Source: Lewinella sp. LCG006
Lineage (GTDB): Bacteria; Bacteroidota; Bacteroidia; Chitinophagales; Saprospiraceae
Assembly: GCF_040784935.1 (NCBI RefSeq)
Contig: NZ_CP160680.1
Coordinates: 6,367,802 to 6,431,801, forward strand
Length of the DNA stretch: 64,000 bases
Direction of reading: 5' to 3'
The notes beneath the pieces were generated by a model that searched no databases, was not told where the DNA came from, and saw only the letters and a program-made list of their open reading frames with translations. The translations under genes and the position numbers were made by a program. Of this stretch, positions 1 to 9,623 are shown piece after piece; the first letter of the stretch is position 1, and every line of letters starts with the position of its first letter.

Positions 1-1201
1 CCTCCTTGGTGAAAAACGGATAAGTATCATCGTAACTGGAGTTGATCGCAAGCCCTAAATTTTCTACCGTTCCCCATTCACCATTCCCCAAATAAGGCAC
101 TTTCACCAAATCATACCCACCAAATCCCGGTGGCCGATTGGTACTAAAGTAAAGGGTTTGCGAAGCGGCGTGAAATTGAGGGCTTATTTCTCCGTAAGGG
201 GTGTTCAATGCAAGGATTGGCCTCGGCTTTTCCCACTTGCTATCACCAACGGGCAGTGGCACCTGCCAAAGATCAAAATCACCACTCCCGCCAGCTCGCT
301 TGCTCACAAATAAAAGGTATTCTTGCTGTGCAATACTGTCCCACATCAACGAGGGTTGGGTGGCAGTAGCCGAAGGAGCATTGATCTCGGCGGGTAGTAC
401 TGTAAATTCTCGTTTCCAGCGTCCACGACTGTCTTTTTCGCGTACGTACAACTGGCAACTGATGGCTGCTCCTTCCGTGAATTGACACCGATTGAAAAAC
501 ATCAATTGCTTGTCACGACTAATCGCGGTATGGGCGGTGTGGAGCGTATCTTCATTGAAGCCACGGCTCATCACCCGCCCCCGGCGATCATCGCGGGAGA
601 ACATGACTTTACTGATTTTGCGTGCAGGTTCGTACTTGTCGTCTTCTTTGTCGTAACTATAGGAAGTGTAATACAGCGTATCCCCGGATTTCCACGCTCC
701 AAATTCACCGTAAGGAGAGTTGATACGGCGTGGTAGACGCTCCAATGTCCATTCTTCCTCCAGGGTTTGTTCTTGGGCCCAGCTTGCGCTCAGCAATGCC
801 GCGCGGGCTTTCTCTTGTTGCTGGGCACTCCCCTTACCCGTGGCGATAAAAGCATTTAAGGCTTCCGTTGCTTCCTGGTATTTCCCCTGGCTTTGGTAGC
901 TAAGTCCCAGCCCCAACCAGACCGTCGGGTACTGCTGGATAGCATTGCCTTTGGTGAGTGCCAGATAATGTTCTTCCGCAGCTTCGTAAGCCTGAAAAGC
1001 AAGCGCCGCTTCTGCCAAACGGAATTCGATATCCGGGGCTGGTTTTCGCTCCAGTGCTTGACGAAAATAATGCAGCGCTGTGTAATAATCCTCCTGCACC
1101 ATCGCCTGATCGCCTTTTTTCAAGAGTGCAGCTGGACGCTGGGCTTCCGCCCAAAAGCCAACCAACAATAAAGCAATCAGCAACAAACTTTTACTAAGCA
1201 T
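1..1201 (-). CDS. TPR/PD40-repeat T9SS-associated protein (PorE-like), 3' end outside window
   Basis: About 400 codons are open from an ATG at 1201 down to the window edge, so the C-terminus is missing. The start gives a signal-peptide-like N-terminus (MLSKSLLLIALLLVGFWAEAQ). TPR-like helices follow (roughly residues 25-125), then a region with PD40/WD40-like beta-propeller repeats, recognisable by the LYFSTNRPPGFGGYDL signature near the window edge. The arrangement matches the N-terminal two thirds of PorE-type proteins, which end in an OmpA domain and help anchor the type IX secretion and gliding machinery to peptidoglycan. It lies directly downstream of a PorP/SprF gene on the same strand, the usual pairing. 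A full-length relative is at 61939. The OmpA domain is inferred, not seen. Confidence 0.8.
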   Translation of the reverse strand, partial: MLSKSLLLIALLLVGFWAEAQRPAALLKKGDQAMVQEDYYTALHYFRQALERKPAPDIEFRLAEAALAFQAYEAAEEHYLALTKGNAIQQYPTVWLGLGLSYQSQGKYQEATEALNAFIATGKGSAQQQEKARAALLSASWAQEQTLEEEWTLERLPRRINSPYGEFGAWKSGDTLYYTSYSYDKEDDKYEPARKISKVMFSRDDRRGRVMSRGFNEDTLHTAHTAISRDKQLMFFNRCQFTEGAAISCQLYVREKDSRGRWKREFTVLPAEINAPSATATQPSLMWDSIAQQEYLLFVSKRAGGSGDFDLWQVPLPVGDSKWEKPRPILALNTPYGEISPQFHAASQTLYFSTNRPPGFGGYDLVKVPYLGNGEWGTVENLGLAINSSYDDTYPFFTKE

Positions 1202-1262
1202 TGGTCTAGACAGTGGGCGACGAGAAGTAGGGAGCATACGGTTTTCTTTTGTGAAACGGGCG

Positions 1263-2270
1263 CTAAAAAATAGGGCAAGATTTGAATTCTTCCGGCGGTC
1301 GAGCTTGCATCATATAATAATGCAATGCCAATTCCAGTCCTCCGCGCCCATTGGTAGCAGTTTGAAACCCTGAGGTATTGATATCGTAGCTCAGGCCAAA
1401 AAGCCATTGTTGATAACGGGCTTCGAGGTTAAGGATCAGTGCATCTTGAAAACGATAATTCAATCCGGCTCCCAACCCCAAATCGCTACCTTTGTAAGGC
1501 ATATGATAACGGGCACCAGCACCCAATAATATTTCCTGATAGGCTCCTTGTCGGAAAAAATGATGAACAGCTGTAAAGTCCCAATCTTCATTTAGCTCCA
1601 GCTGCCCAAAAGCGTAGAACCTGGCCCAGATTGGTACTTTTATGCCTGTGGTGTTGAAAAAGGTAAGTTCAGGACCATTGAGGTGAGAAGCAGCGACACC
1701 AGTGTTCAGTTCACTACGACTACGTGGATCGTGAGCCTGGTAGTTGAGGCCTGCTACTAGCGAACTTAAGCCACTTGATTGTTGTCCAAACTGCTCGCCG
1801 GTATTCTGATTGGGATCAAAGAACTCGCCGTTGTACTGGTCGCCAAACTGCAACTGTTCCGGCAGGAAGGCGCGTTGCCCAAAATCAAAACCCACGCCAG
1901 CACTCAGCTGGTGAACATCCGTCAGGGGTAGCACATAGGAAGCTCGCAAACCGATTTGCGTCCACGACAATTTACCGTCGCCGGCCTGATCATACATCAG
2001 TACGCCCCCTACACCCAGCTTTCCTACTGGCAATTTGAGCTGGTGCAATTTTTGATCATAAAAAGCTGAAAAGGTCCGGTAACTCACAGGCACAGATGAC
2101 CATTGTTCTTTCCATTGGCCACCAACACGCGTATCCCACTTGCTCGATGCCGTCAGTGCCGGATTCATCTGCAAGGGCGCCAACCATGATTGCGAGAAGT
2201 GAGGATCCTGCGCCTTTAAGCCAAGGTATAAGCCAAGAGAGAGTATACAAAGAAGGAAACGAGGATACAT
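1263..2270 (-). CDS. PorP/SprF family type IX secretion system membrane protein
   Basis: The 335-residue product has a signal peptide (MYPRFLLCILSLGLYLGLKAQ) followed by the family signature DPHFSQSWLAPLQMNPALTA and the alternating aromatic strands of a 14-stranded-type outer-membrane barrel. PorP/SprF proteins work with T9SS in secretion of gliding adhesins or of CTD proteins. I chose the ATG at 2270 because the upstream in-frame ATG at 2342 would add 24 residues ahead of the signal peptide. The PorE-like gene follows 61 bp downstream, consistent with one transcription unit. Which PorP paralogue this is cannot be told. Confidence 0.88.
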   Translation of the reverse strand: MYPRFLLCILSLGLYLGLKAQDPHFSQSWLAPLQMNPALTASSKWDTRVGGQWKEQWSSVPVSYRTFSAFYDQKLHQLKLPVGKLGVGGVLMYDQAGDGKLSWTQIGLRASYVLPLTDVHQLSAGVGFDFGQRAFLPEQLQFGDQYNGEFFDPNQNTGEQFGQQSSGLSSLVAGLNYQAHDPRSRSELNTGVAASHLNGPELTFFNTTGIKVPIWARFYAFGQLELNEDWDFTAVHHFFRQGAYQEILLGAGARYHMPYKGSDLGLGAGLNYRFQDALILNLEARYQQWLFGLSYDINTSGFQTATNGRGGLELALHYYMMQARPPEEFKSCPIF

Positions 2271-2396
2271 TTTGGTCTGCATGCTACTTCGGGGTACTGG
2301 GTGCGGCGACAAAGTACTTAGCACAATGTACCAAGTACCCAAATTACCATGACAAAGTAAGATTTTTGCCCCAGATGCCCAAATGTAAGCTGCTGA

Positions 2397-2702
2397 TTAA
2401 GCAGGCAAACGGAAGCCATCCGCTAATAAGTCGCCATACTCGTCAAGATTATCCTTCATAAACTTGGCAATAAACGGGCAATAGGGTTTGATTTTCAGGC
2501 CATGCTCGCGGGCGTAGTTCATGGCGTAGGTCGCCAAGGCCTCGCCGATGCCTTGCCCGCCAATGGCTTCGGGGACGACCGTATGGGGGTAGACAATGAA
2601 ATCCTTACGCAGGAGATATTCGGCAAAACCAGTTTCCCCATCTACCGTAATTTCAAAACGGTGCTCCTCTTCGTTATTAACAACTTGATCGATCCAATTC
2701 AT
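2397..2702 (-). CDS. Small GNAT-like N-acetyltransferase (Acetyltransf_CG / NATD1-like)
   Basis: The 101-residue protein carries the compact acetyl-CoA-binding core of the short GNAT family related to YjdJ and human NATD1. A beta strand with TVVPEAIGGQGIGEALATYAMNYAREHGLKIKPYCPFIAKF shows the Q-G-x-G pyrophosphate loop and the C-x-F-x-x-x-F motif typical of PF14542. The size is normal for the family, whose substrates are largely unknown. It is encoded 45 bp upstream of tilS on the same strand. Function beyond acetyl transfer is not inferable. Confidence 0.85.
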   Translation of the reverse strand: MNWIDQVVNNEEEHRFEITVDGETGFAEYLLRKDFIVYPHTVVPEAIGGQGIGEALATYAMNYAREHGLKIKPYCPFIAKFMKDNLDEYGDLLADGFRLPA

Positions 2703-2746
2703 CAGCCTTATTTTTAGCGGTTAACAGTAAGGCCTCCCATTTAGTT

Positions 2747-4081
2747 TTACCTCCAAGCAAAGGAAATCACCTGCACCACCCCAGCAGGCACCTTAAACCG
2801 TTCATCAAGCCGATGCCCTACAATCCAAATCAATCGCCCATCTCCATTAATGAGTAGAGGCACCGCTTGCCGTTGGATGCGGTCGATCTTGTTGTTGACA
2901 AAAAAATCCTGCACTTTCTGGTGCTTCCCCCCCATCCCTAAGGGGGCAAAGGCGTCTCCCTCTCGCCAAAAACGCACCTGCAAAGGCCAAACGAGTTGGC
3001 TAGGATCTACATAAACCAAGGATGGCGTATTTGTGAAAGTTGCGGGAACGGGGGCCAGCGTTTGGGTAAGCATATACGCATTCGTGAATTGAACCAAGCC
3101 TTGGTCCTCCGGCCAGAGAATGCTTAGCGTTGGATCATAACCAGCAGGGATGGCTTGCAATATAATTTCTGCTGCTTGAATCAGTAATTGGTGTGTTGAG
3201 GATTCAAGCAAACTCCCCGGAGAAGCGGTTAATACTTGGCGTGTCTGCTCTTTAGAAAAACCATAAGGCGCGAAGAGCTCCCAGCATAGCGTAGGCGCCA
3301 CAGGATGTTCACGCAAAGCAGTTAGCAGTACGGTAGCTTTTGCCCCTTCCCACTGAAACAATGCTTCACGGTATTGAGCAAGCCGCTCTTCGTACAACAC
3401 CAGCATCTCTTCCAATTGCTGAAAATTAGTAGCAGAACGATCGGCTAAATCTGGCGTCACCTCATAAAGCGCTGGTAAAACGTGGTGCCGGAAATAATTG
3501 CGGCGGTACTTGTCCTCCGCATTGCTTTCATCTTCCCGGAAAGCAATTTGATGCTTTTGTTGATAAGCCTCTATTTGCTGGCGGTTCACGCCTAGCAAAG
3601 GGCGCCGGATATTATCCCTCTTTGCTTTCAATCCTACCAATCCTCTCCAACCCACACCACGCGTAAAGTTGAGCCAAAAGGTCTCTAAACGATCATCCAG
3701 GTGGTGCGCCGTCAGGAGATAATCATATCCCTCCTGCTCGATGGTTTCCGCAAAGTAGGCATAACGCAAATCGCGGGCTGCTACTTGTATAGCGCACTTA
3801 TGCTCCGCTGCATAAGCTTTGGTAGCAAAGCTTCGACTAAAAAAGGGCAAGCCCAACTTATTCGCGTGTTTTTCTACAAAAAGCTCATCTTCGTCAGAAG
3901 CTCCTGCCCGTAATTGGAAATTGCAATGAATGACGCCTGGCCGGTAGCCCAGCTCATAAAGAACATAAAGTAACACCATGGAATCCATCCCCCCACTTAC
4001 CGCTAAAAGCAGTCGATCCGTCGGCGAAAAAAGCGCTTTTTCGCGGATAAAGGAGGTAATGAGATTCAGCAATGTGCTCAC
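2747..4081 (-). CDS. tilS: tRNA(Ile)-lysidine synthase
   Basis: TilS ligates lysine to C34 of the tRNA-Ile CAU anticodon, changing decoding from AUG to AUA; it is an ATP-dependent cytosolic enzyme. The N-terminal PP-loop motif SGGMDS is at residues 29-34. The TAHHLDDRLETFWLNFTRGVGWRGL block and the RRPLLGVNRQQIEAY segment are also characteristic. At 444 residues the protein has the usual N-terminal catalytic domain plus the C-terminal TilS domain (FWREGDAFAPLGMGGKHQKVQDFFVNNKID). The start at ATG 4081 leaves a normal leader before the PP-loop. Confidence 0.96.
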   Translation of the reverse strand: MSTLLNLITSFIREKALFSPTDRLLLAVSGGMDSMVLLYVLYELGYRPGVIHCNFQLRAGASDEDELFVEKHANKLGLPFFSRSFATKAYAAEHKCAIQVAARDLRYAYFAETIEQEGYDYLLTAHHLDDRLETFWLNFTRGVGWRGLVGLKAKRDNIRRPLLGVNRQQIEAYQQKHQIAFREDESNAEDKYRRNYFRHHVLPALYEVTPDLADRSATNFQQLEEMLVLYEERLAQYREALFQWEGAKATVLLTALREHPVAPTLCWELFAPYGFSKEQTRQVLTASPGSLLESSTHQLLIQAAEIILQAIPAGYDPTLSILWPEDQGLVQFTNAYMLTQTLAPVPATFTNTPSLVYVDPSQLVWPLQVRFWREGDAFAPLGMGGKHQKVQDFFVNNKIDRIQRQAVPLLINGDGRLIWIVGHRLDERFKVPAGVVQVISFAWR

Positions 4082-4147
4082 TTTAGATAAGTTAATAGTA
4101 CATTTCTTTTGAGTGTGCTACCAATAACGAGAAGCTCTGTCAAACCT

Positions 4148-4239
4148 GGATAGAACACAGATTCAACGGATAAAACAGGATTTTCACAGATTTAAAAACC
4201 GTGTAAATCCGTCAGATCTGTTGAATCCGTGGCCTATCC
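4148..4239. repeat. 92-bp imperfect palindrome between tilS and lysC
   Basis: The intergenic stretch folds on itself: GGATAG at 4148 pairs with CTATCC ending at 4239, and CAGATTCAACGGAT pairs with ATCTGTTGAATCCG further in. It codes for nothing. It looks like a dispersed palindromic repeat rather than a simple terminator, because it lacks a following T-run and lies between two genes of the same strand. Confidence 0.55.
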
Positions 4240-4339
4240 TGTTTCTAGTTTTTTTTAGTGTGACTAAAATCATCACGTCTATTTACCATCAGATTTTACC
4301 CTCTACTAAGTACCTAATACCGTGAAGTTTCACTTCCCA

Positions 4340-5668
4340 CTACTTGTTATCCTTCCGCTTGATAACTGGCAGCGTTTTTACTACCATCAAAATCGTTTGC
4401 GGCAAGCGTTCTTCCACCAATACCATCTTGCCCAGCTTGAGGCTTTCCAGGGTCAATTCATCGTAATGACGAATGGTGATAGTTTCCAAACCACGGTTGA
4501 TGTTTACCTTGAAGTCTTTTTCCAAGGCTTGCGCAAAACGATCCACTTTGTCGTCAATGTCATTGAAGCATACATTGAAGCTCAGTGCCGTATTTTGCAT
4601 CATGTTCACCTGTAGTCGCAAGTCGGTAATGACTTTAAACATACGGTTGATATGGTGCTCAGCAACGAAGGAAAAGTCACGGGCCGAAATAGTACACAAA
4701 GCCTGTTCTTTTTCGACCGTCACCATCGGTGGGTATTTGTCGACGATCTCGTCAGAAATCACAGTACCACCTCCCGCTGGATCAATAAACGATTTGACGT
4801 ACAGTGGTATGTTCTTGTTTTGCAGCGGCTTGATCGTCTTGGGGTGAATCACTTTGGCTCCGTAGTAAGTCATCTCAATGGCTTCCCGATAAGAGAGCAC
4901 ATCCAGCTTGGTTACGTTCTCAAACAAGCGCGGATCGGCCGTGAGCACCCCTGGTACATCCTTCCAGATATACATACCTTCGGCATCGAGGCAGTAGCTG
5001 AAAATAGCGGCGGTATAATCCGAGCCTTCCCGCCCCAGTGTGATGGAAAAATTCTCCGTTGTGCTACCTATAAATCCTTGCGTAATCACAAAACCGCCTT
5101 GGTCCAGCAAGGGTAAGGCGTGGCGGCGCGCCCGCTCTTCGGTTTCTTCCCATTTTACCCAACCTTCGCGAAAGATGTCGTCAGTAAGCACTACATCACG
5201 CGCATCCAGCCAGTGCGTAGGCAGGGCTTCGGCATTCAAGAAAGCAGCCATAATCTGCGAAGAGATCAATTCCCCTACGGGTACAATCTGGTCGTAGATA
5301 TAATCGTAGTTTTCGTGGGGATCTTCTTCCAACACCCATTCTACGGCTACCAGGTGATCGTTGATCTGATCGTAAACAGGATGGTCTTCTCCTAGCAACT
5401 CACGCGTAATGTCGTAATGTCGTTTACGAATAGCATTAAGCCTTTCCATGGCCAGCGCCTGATCACCACTTTGGTGAGCGCCCACCACATCTTCCAATTC
5501 ATTGGTGGTACCACTGGTAGCGGAAGCAACAATGATCAATCTTTCTCCGGCATAGTTGCGAAGGATATTTGCTACGTTTCTCATCGCAGCGGGGTCTTTC
5601 AAGGAAGCTCCCCCAAACTTAAAAACTTTTAATTCTTTCTTCACGCGGCGTTCAAATAAATGGGACAC
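4340..5668 (-). CDS. lysC: Aspartate kinase (monofunctional)
   Basis: Aspartokinase phosphorylates aspartate, the first step to lysine, threonine, methionine and diaminopimelate. The kinase motif KFGGAS is at residues 17-22. ITQGFIGSTTENFSITLGREGSDYTAAIFSYCLDAEGMYIWKDVPGVLTADPR is the classic amino-acid-kinase core with the aspartate-binding GREGSD segment. The C-terminal ~140 residues resemble ACT-like regulatory sequence. The 442-residue length fits a stand-alone enzyme without a homoserine dehydrogenase domain. The N-terminus (MSHLFERRVKKELK) has about 13 residues before the first strand, so a slightly later start such as the GTG at codon 9 is possible. Confidence 0.94.
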   Translation of the reverse strand: MSHLFERRVKKELKVFKFGGASLKDPAAMRNVANILRNYAGERLIIVASATSGTTNELEDVVGAHQSGDQALAMERLNAIRKRHYDITRELLGEDHPVYDQINDHLVAVEWVLEEDPHENYDYIYDQIVPVGELISSQIMAAFLNAEALPTHWLDARDVVLTDDIFREGWVKWEETEERARRHALPLLDQGGFVITQGFIGSTTENFSITLGREGSDYTAAIFSYCLDAEGMYIWKDVPGVLTADPRLFENVTKLDVLSYREAIEMTYYGAKVIHPKTIKPLQNKNIPLYVKSFIDPAGGGTVISDEIVDKYPPMVTVEKEQALCTISARDFSFVAEHHINRMFKVITDLRLQVNMMQNTALSFNVCFNDIDDKVDRFAQALEKDFKVNINRGLETITIRHYDELTLESLKLGKMVLVEERLPQTILMVVKTLPVIKRKDNK

Positions 5669-5844
5669 AGTATGCCCCCGGTCTCAAAATGCTGCAAAGA
5701 TAATGGGTTTAAAAACAATGATCATGCTTTTCCTGAGGACGAATTCCGAATTTGCGGACGGGTTCTTACCACTTAGTGGGTTTTGAACCACATAAGGCGC
5801 CTAAGGGCAGCTAAGATTTTTGTTTTTTTCACGTAGGGTTGCCC

Positions 5845-7234
5845 TTAATGTCGTCAACTTAAGACACCCTACGCATATTCATTGGGTATTTGTGCTTATG
5901 TTTTCGCTTTCGTGCATAGCTCCTTCCGGGCCTGACTGGCTCTTTATATCTTCGGATCAATCCGATCATTCTTTTGTAGAACTGTTCGTAGTCTTCCTGC
6001 CCCATCATAAATTTAGGGAGCTCATTTTTAATCAATCCTAGGGCTACGGATTTATTGATTTGATAGTGATACTTATTATTCTTTCCGAGTTGCTCTTTGT
6101 CCAATTCTTCCTGAGCGTCATTGATCAAAAGTTGGGCAATGTTGGAGGCTAGTGTTGCTGCCTGCCATTCCTGGCGGATGCCTTCTGGATACTTTGCTGC
6201 AAAGTTTTCTATTTCTGTTTTGTTTTTGTCAAAATCAATTGAGGTTTCTACCCCCCATCTTTGGTTGTACAGATCAGATAACTCATCATTTGATACCTCT
6301 TCCTCCGATAAGGAGGTAATCAGATATGCCTCTTTACCAGATTCTGCTTTGGCTCTATAAATCCTTACATCTATAAAATCAGGAAAATCAGAAAACTCTT
6401 GGATAAACCCCATCCACTTTAGCTTCTTTTTGCGTCCATATTTAGTCATATCTAAACGCAAGTTGGCATGATCCTCATCAGATGCAATAAATGCTTTGAC
6501 TTCAGTACAATAATCTTTTTTGCATCTAAATAAAAAAGATACACCACTGTTATTCAATTTGTTAAACAGCCAGAATGCAGGATAGGCCATGTCTGCCAAC
6601 AATATCACAGGAGCTTCGATTTTGGGTAACAACCATTTTTTTATCTCCTCCCAGTTTTGTGCAAACATATTTATTTCTGCTGCTTCATACTCATATAATT
6701 GTGTCTGCACGCTCAACCTATTAAGCACATCCCATACTTTTATGCACCTAGCCAAGCATTTAGGTTGATCACTCATTCCATTGTCCATCATACTAAATTC
6801 TGCTACTATTTCTTCCGTCCAAGGAAGATGAAAATCCGTGCCATCGCTGGATAACAGTAAATACTTTTCTTTGTATAAATGATAGTTACCTATACTATAA
6901 AAATTACTGACAAGTAACTTATTGAGGTGCTTAAAGGCTGATACCTTTAGCTTGTATCGCGCTTTGCTAAAAGCTTGTTTACTCACGACTGATTTGCCAA
7001 AACGCTGTAAAAATTTACTGATCTCAACTCCCAGACTTTTACTCACGTTGTTGACCAATATCAATATCGTTGTCGCCATCGTCAGCACCCTATTTCGACT
7101 AAAGGCCTTGGCGTTGACCTTGTGGCACCTAGCAAATTCTTCATTTCGTAGCTCTTCTTCCAAAATAGACAGTATTTTTTTGGTCCGATTCATCTTTAGC
7201 TTTATTCTAATATACCTTAAGTTGACGACATTAA
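5845..7234. mobile_element. IS4-family insertion sequence, complete, with 9-bp target duplication
   Basis: Terminal inverted repeats of 19 bp (TTAATGTCGTCAACTTAAG at 5845-5863 and its exact complement at 7216-7234) enclose one transposase gene. Both sides are flanked by the direct repeat GGGTTGCCC (5836-5844 and 7235-7243), the expected length for IS4-family insertions. The target is itself nearly palindromic, so one or two terminal bases could belong to either repeat. The element sits between lysC and oadG and disrupts no recognisable gene. Confidence 0.9.
5859..7193 (-). CDS. IS4-family DDE transposase
   Basis: The 444-residue transposase has the IS4 signature Y-(2)-R-(3)-E-(6)-K, seen as YNQRWGVETSIDFDK. 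The first two catalytic acidic residues are likely in SSDGTDFHLPW and ILLADMAYPAFWLF. The TAA stop at 5859-5861 lies inside the left terminal inverted repeat, so gene and element end are merged. The reading frame is intact, so the element could still be active. Confidence 0.93.
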   Translation of the reverse strand: MNRTKKILSILEEELRNEEFARCHKVNAKAFSRNRVLTMATTILILVNNVSKSLGVEISKFLQRFGKSVVSKQAFSKARYKLKVSAFKHLNKLLVSNFYSIGNYHLYKEKYLLLSSDGTDFHLPWTEEIVAEFSMMDNGMSDQPKCLARCIKVWDVLNRLSVQTQLYEYEAAEINMFAQNWEEIKKWLLPKIEAPVILLADMAYPAFWLFNKLNNSGVSFLFRCKKDYCTEVKAFIASDEDHANLRLDMTKYGRKKKLKWMGFIQEFSDFPDFIDVRIYRAKAESGKEAYLITSLSEEEVSNDELSDLYNQRWGVETSIDFDKNKTEIENFAAKYPEGIRQEWQAATLASNIAQLLINDAQEELDKEQLGKNNKYHYQINKSVALGLIKNELPKFMMGQEDYEQFYKRMIGLIRRYKEPVRPGRSYARKRKHKHKYPMNMRRVS

Positions 7235-7465
7235 GGGTTGCCCTGAGCTGCAGCGTGCGGATGATTTCCTACATTCGGTCAATGACAAACCTTTACACCT
7301 TTCCATCACTTACACCTTTCCAACTTTAAAAAGGGCACTTAAATTATAGAATAAAATTCCGCCAAGGCGCAATTATGCAACATTTTTATATTTTTACGTT
7401 CGATTTGACAACCATTTTAACGCCCTTGGGAAAGTGATGCTTTCCACCAGATAACTAAACGACCA

Positions 7466-7732
7466 ATGACACAAGCCATCCGGGATGCCATCGAGCTCCT
7501 GTTAGTAGGCATGACCACCGTAGCGCTGGTTCTGGGACTCGTCGTCCTGGCTGGTCGCTTGCTTATCCAGCTCGTCAACCGTACGACGCCTGGTGGGAAT
7601 ATTGAAAAAAAATCCTATCCTTCCACCACTTCTCCAACGATTGATCCGGCTATTGTAGCGGTCATTACTGCCGCGGTAGAAGTGAGTACCTCAGGCCAGG
7701 GGACGATTCAGCAAATAGATCCTCTTCAATAA
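7466..7732 (+). CDS. oadG: Oxaloacetate decarboxylase gamma chain
   Basis: This 88-residue protein has one N-terminal membrane helix (about residues 10-35, ELLLVGMTTVALVLGLVVLAGRLLIQLV) followed by a short hydrophilic tail, the pattern of OadG subunits that tether the alpha chain to the beta chain. It is the first gene of a three-gene operon (6 bp before oadA, then 5 bp to oadB), and the assignment rests largely on that context. Confidence 0.85.
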   Translation: MTQAIRDAIELLLVGMTTVALVLGLVVLAGRLLIQLVNRTTPGGNIEKKSYPSTTSPTIDPAIVAVITAAVEVSTSGQGTIQQIDPLQ

Positions 7733-7737
7733 TTCGT

Positions 7738-9618
7738 ATGAAAAAAGAAATTAAGCTTTGCCTTGTCTATCGCGACATGTGGCAATCCTCGGGTAAATAT
7801 ATGCCTAGGGTGGATCAGTTAGTGCGCGTAGCGCAGCCGATTATCGATATGGGCTGTTTTTCCCGGGTCGAAACCAATGGGGGTGGTTTTGAACAAATTT
7901 GCCTACTCTACGGCGAGAACCCCAACAAAGCCGTCAGGGAATGGACCCAACCTTTCAACGATGCAGGCATCCAAACCCAAATGCTGGAACGCGGACTGAA
8001 TGGCATCCGGATGAGCCCCGTTGGGGCTGATGTCCGACAACTGATGTTTAAAGTCAAGAAAAAGCAAGGTACCGATATTGCCCGTTCTTTTGATGGCCTC
8101 AACAACCCGCAAAACCTGGCCCTTTCGTTTCAATATGCTCACGAAGGTGGCATGGTTGCGCAAGGGGCGCTTTCCATCACCCACTCCCCTCTGCATACGG
8201 TAGATTACTATATCAAGCTGGCCGATCAGTACATTGAGCTGGGGGCCGAAGAGATCTGTATCAAGGACATGGCAGGCGTTGGTCGCCCGGTTTCTATTGG
8301 CAAAATGGTCAAAGGAATTAAAGAACGCCACCCAAATATATTGGTTCAATACCACGGGCATTCAACACCAGGATTCTCAGTAACCTCCTCGCTGGAGGCC
8401 GCTCGCGCTGGAGCAGACATCATTGATGTAGGCATGGAGCCCCTCAGTTGGGGTACCGGGCATGCCGATTTGCTCACCATCCACGCGATGTTGATAGATG
8501 CTGGTTTTAGTGTACCCGACGTCAATACCGAGGCCTACATGGCCACGCGTAGCATGACCCAGGAGTTTATCGACGATTTTCTGGGTTACTACATCAATCC
8601 CCAAAACCGTTTCATGAGTAGCTTACTCATCGGCCCTGGCTTACCCGGTGGCATGATGGGAAGCTTGATGGCTGACTTGGAGAAAAACCTGGAAGGCCTG
8701 AACAAGTGGCTGGTAAAAAATGGGCGTGACGCCATGACCCAGGAACAATTATTACTAAAACTCTTCGATGAAGTAGAATATGCCTGGCCGAAACTGGGCT
8801 ATCCACCACTGGTAACGCCTTTCAGTCAGTACGTGAAAAATGTGGCCTTAATGAATGCTATTCAACTGATCAAAGGCAAGGAGCGCTGGTCAATGATCGA
8901 CGAAAACACCTGGGGCATGCTACTGGGCCGATCCGGTCAATTATTAGGAGAATTGGGAGATGACATCAAAAACCTAGCCGCTGCTCAAGATCGCGAGTTC
9001 TATACCGGCAACCCACAGGATTTATACCCTAACGCCCTGCCCGATTACCGACAAAAGATGAAAGAAAAGGGCTGGGATACGGGTACCGATGACGAAGAGT
9101 TGCTCGAATACGCTATGCACCCCGGACAATACGAAGCTTTTAAATCTGGTGCTGCAAAAGCAAGGTTTCAGGAAGACTTGGCTAAGCGAAAAGCAGGTAC
9201 TAGCGCCGCAAAAAGCACGCCTACTCCCCCACCGGTCGCCAATGCACAACCCAAGGAGATGACCATCACCGTCGACGGCAAAGCCTATCGGGTAGCGGTG
9301 GACTACGGAACAACCAAGGATAATACACCTGCTGTCAATCAAGGAAGCCCCCCAAGTGCACCTCGCCCTACCCCAGCTCATAGCACGCTTAAAAGCATTG
9401 TGGCCCCTCTGGAAGGTAAGTTTCTACTCACGAAAGACAGCTCCGAAAAACCCATCTCCGTTGGTGATGTCCTCAACATTGGAGATACCGTAGCGTATAT
9501 CGAATCCATGAAAGTCATCAACGCCATTACCGCTGACCAGGCTGGCGTGGTGGTGGAAATCGTGGGCCGGCACGGAGAGGATATTGAAGAAGATGAAGTC
9601 ATTGTGCGCTTAAATTAG
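7738..9618 (+). CDS. oadA: Oxaloacetate decarboxylase alpha chain (carboxyltransferase plus biotin carrier)
   Basis: The 626-residue protein begins with a DRE-TIM/HMGL-like carboxyltransferase domain (CIKDMAGVGRP and LVQYHGHSTPGFSVTSSLEAARAGADIIDVGMEPLSWGTGHAD), then the conserved PYC_OADA association region. It ends in a biotinyl domain, where ESMKV places the biotinylated lysine at residue 592. A Pro/Ala/Thr-rich linker around residues 490-545 separates them. It transfers CO2 from oxaloacetate, or a related 2-oxo or acyl substrate, to biotin. The beta subunit then decarboxylates biotin and pumps Na+. The ESMKV motif (rather than EAMKM) is a tolerated variant. Confidence 0.94.
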   Translation: MKKEIKLCLVYRDMWQSSGKYMPRVDQLVRVAQPIIDMGCFSRVETNGGGFEQICLLYGENPNKAVREWTQPFNDAGIQTQMLERGLNGIRMSPVGADVRQLMFKVKKKQGTDIARSFDGLNNPQNLALSFQYAHEGGMVAQGALSITHSPLHTVDYYIKLADQYIELGAEEICIKDMAGVGRPVSIGKMVKGIKERHPNILVQYHGHSTPGFSVTSSLEAARAGADIIDVGMEPLSWGTGHADLLTIHAMLIDAGFSVPDVNTEAYMATRSMTQEFIDDFLGYYINPQNRFMSSLLIGPGLPGGMMGSLMADLEKNLEGLNKWLVKNGRDAMTQEQLLLKLFDEVEYAWPKLGYPPLVTPFSQYVKNVALMNAIQLIKGKERWSMIDENTWGMLLGRSGQLLGELGDDIKNLAAAQDREFYTGNPQDLYPNALPDYRQKMKEKGWDTGTDDEELLEYAMHPGQYEAFKSGAAKARFQEDLAKRKAGTSAAKSTPTPPPVANAQPKEMTITVDGKAYRVAVDYGTTKDNTPAVNQGSPPSAPRPTPAHSTLKSIVAPLEGKFLLTKDSSEKPISVGDVLNIGDTVAYIESMKVINAITADQAGVVVEIVGRHGEDIEEDEVIVRLN

Positions 9619-9623
9619 GATCC

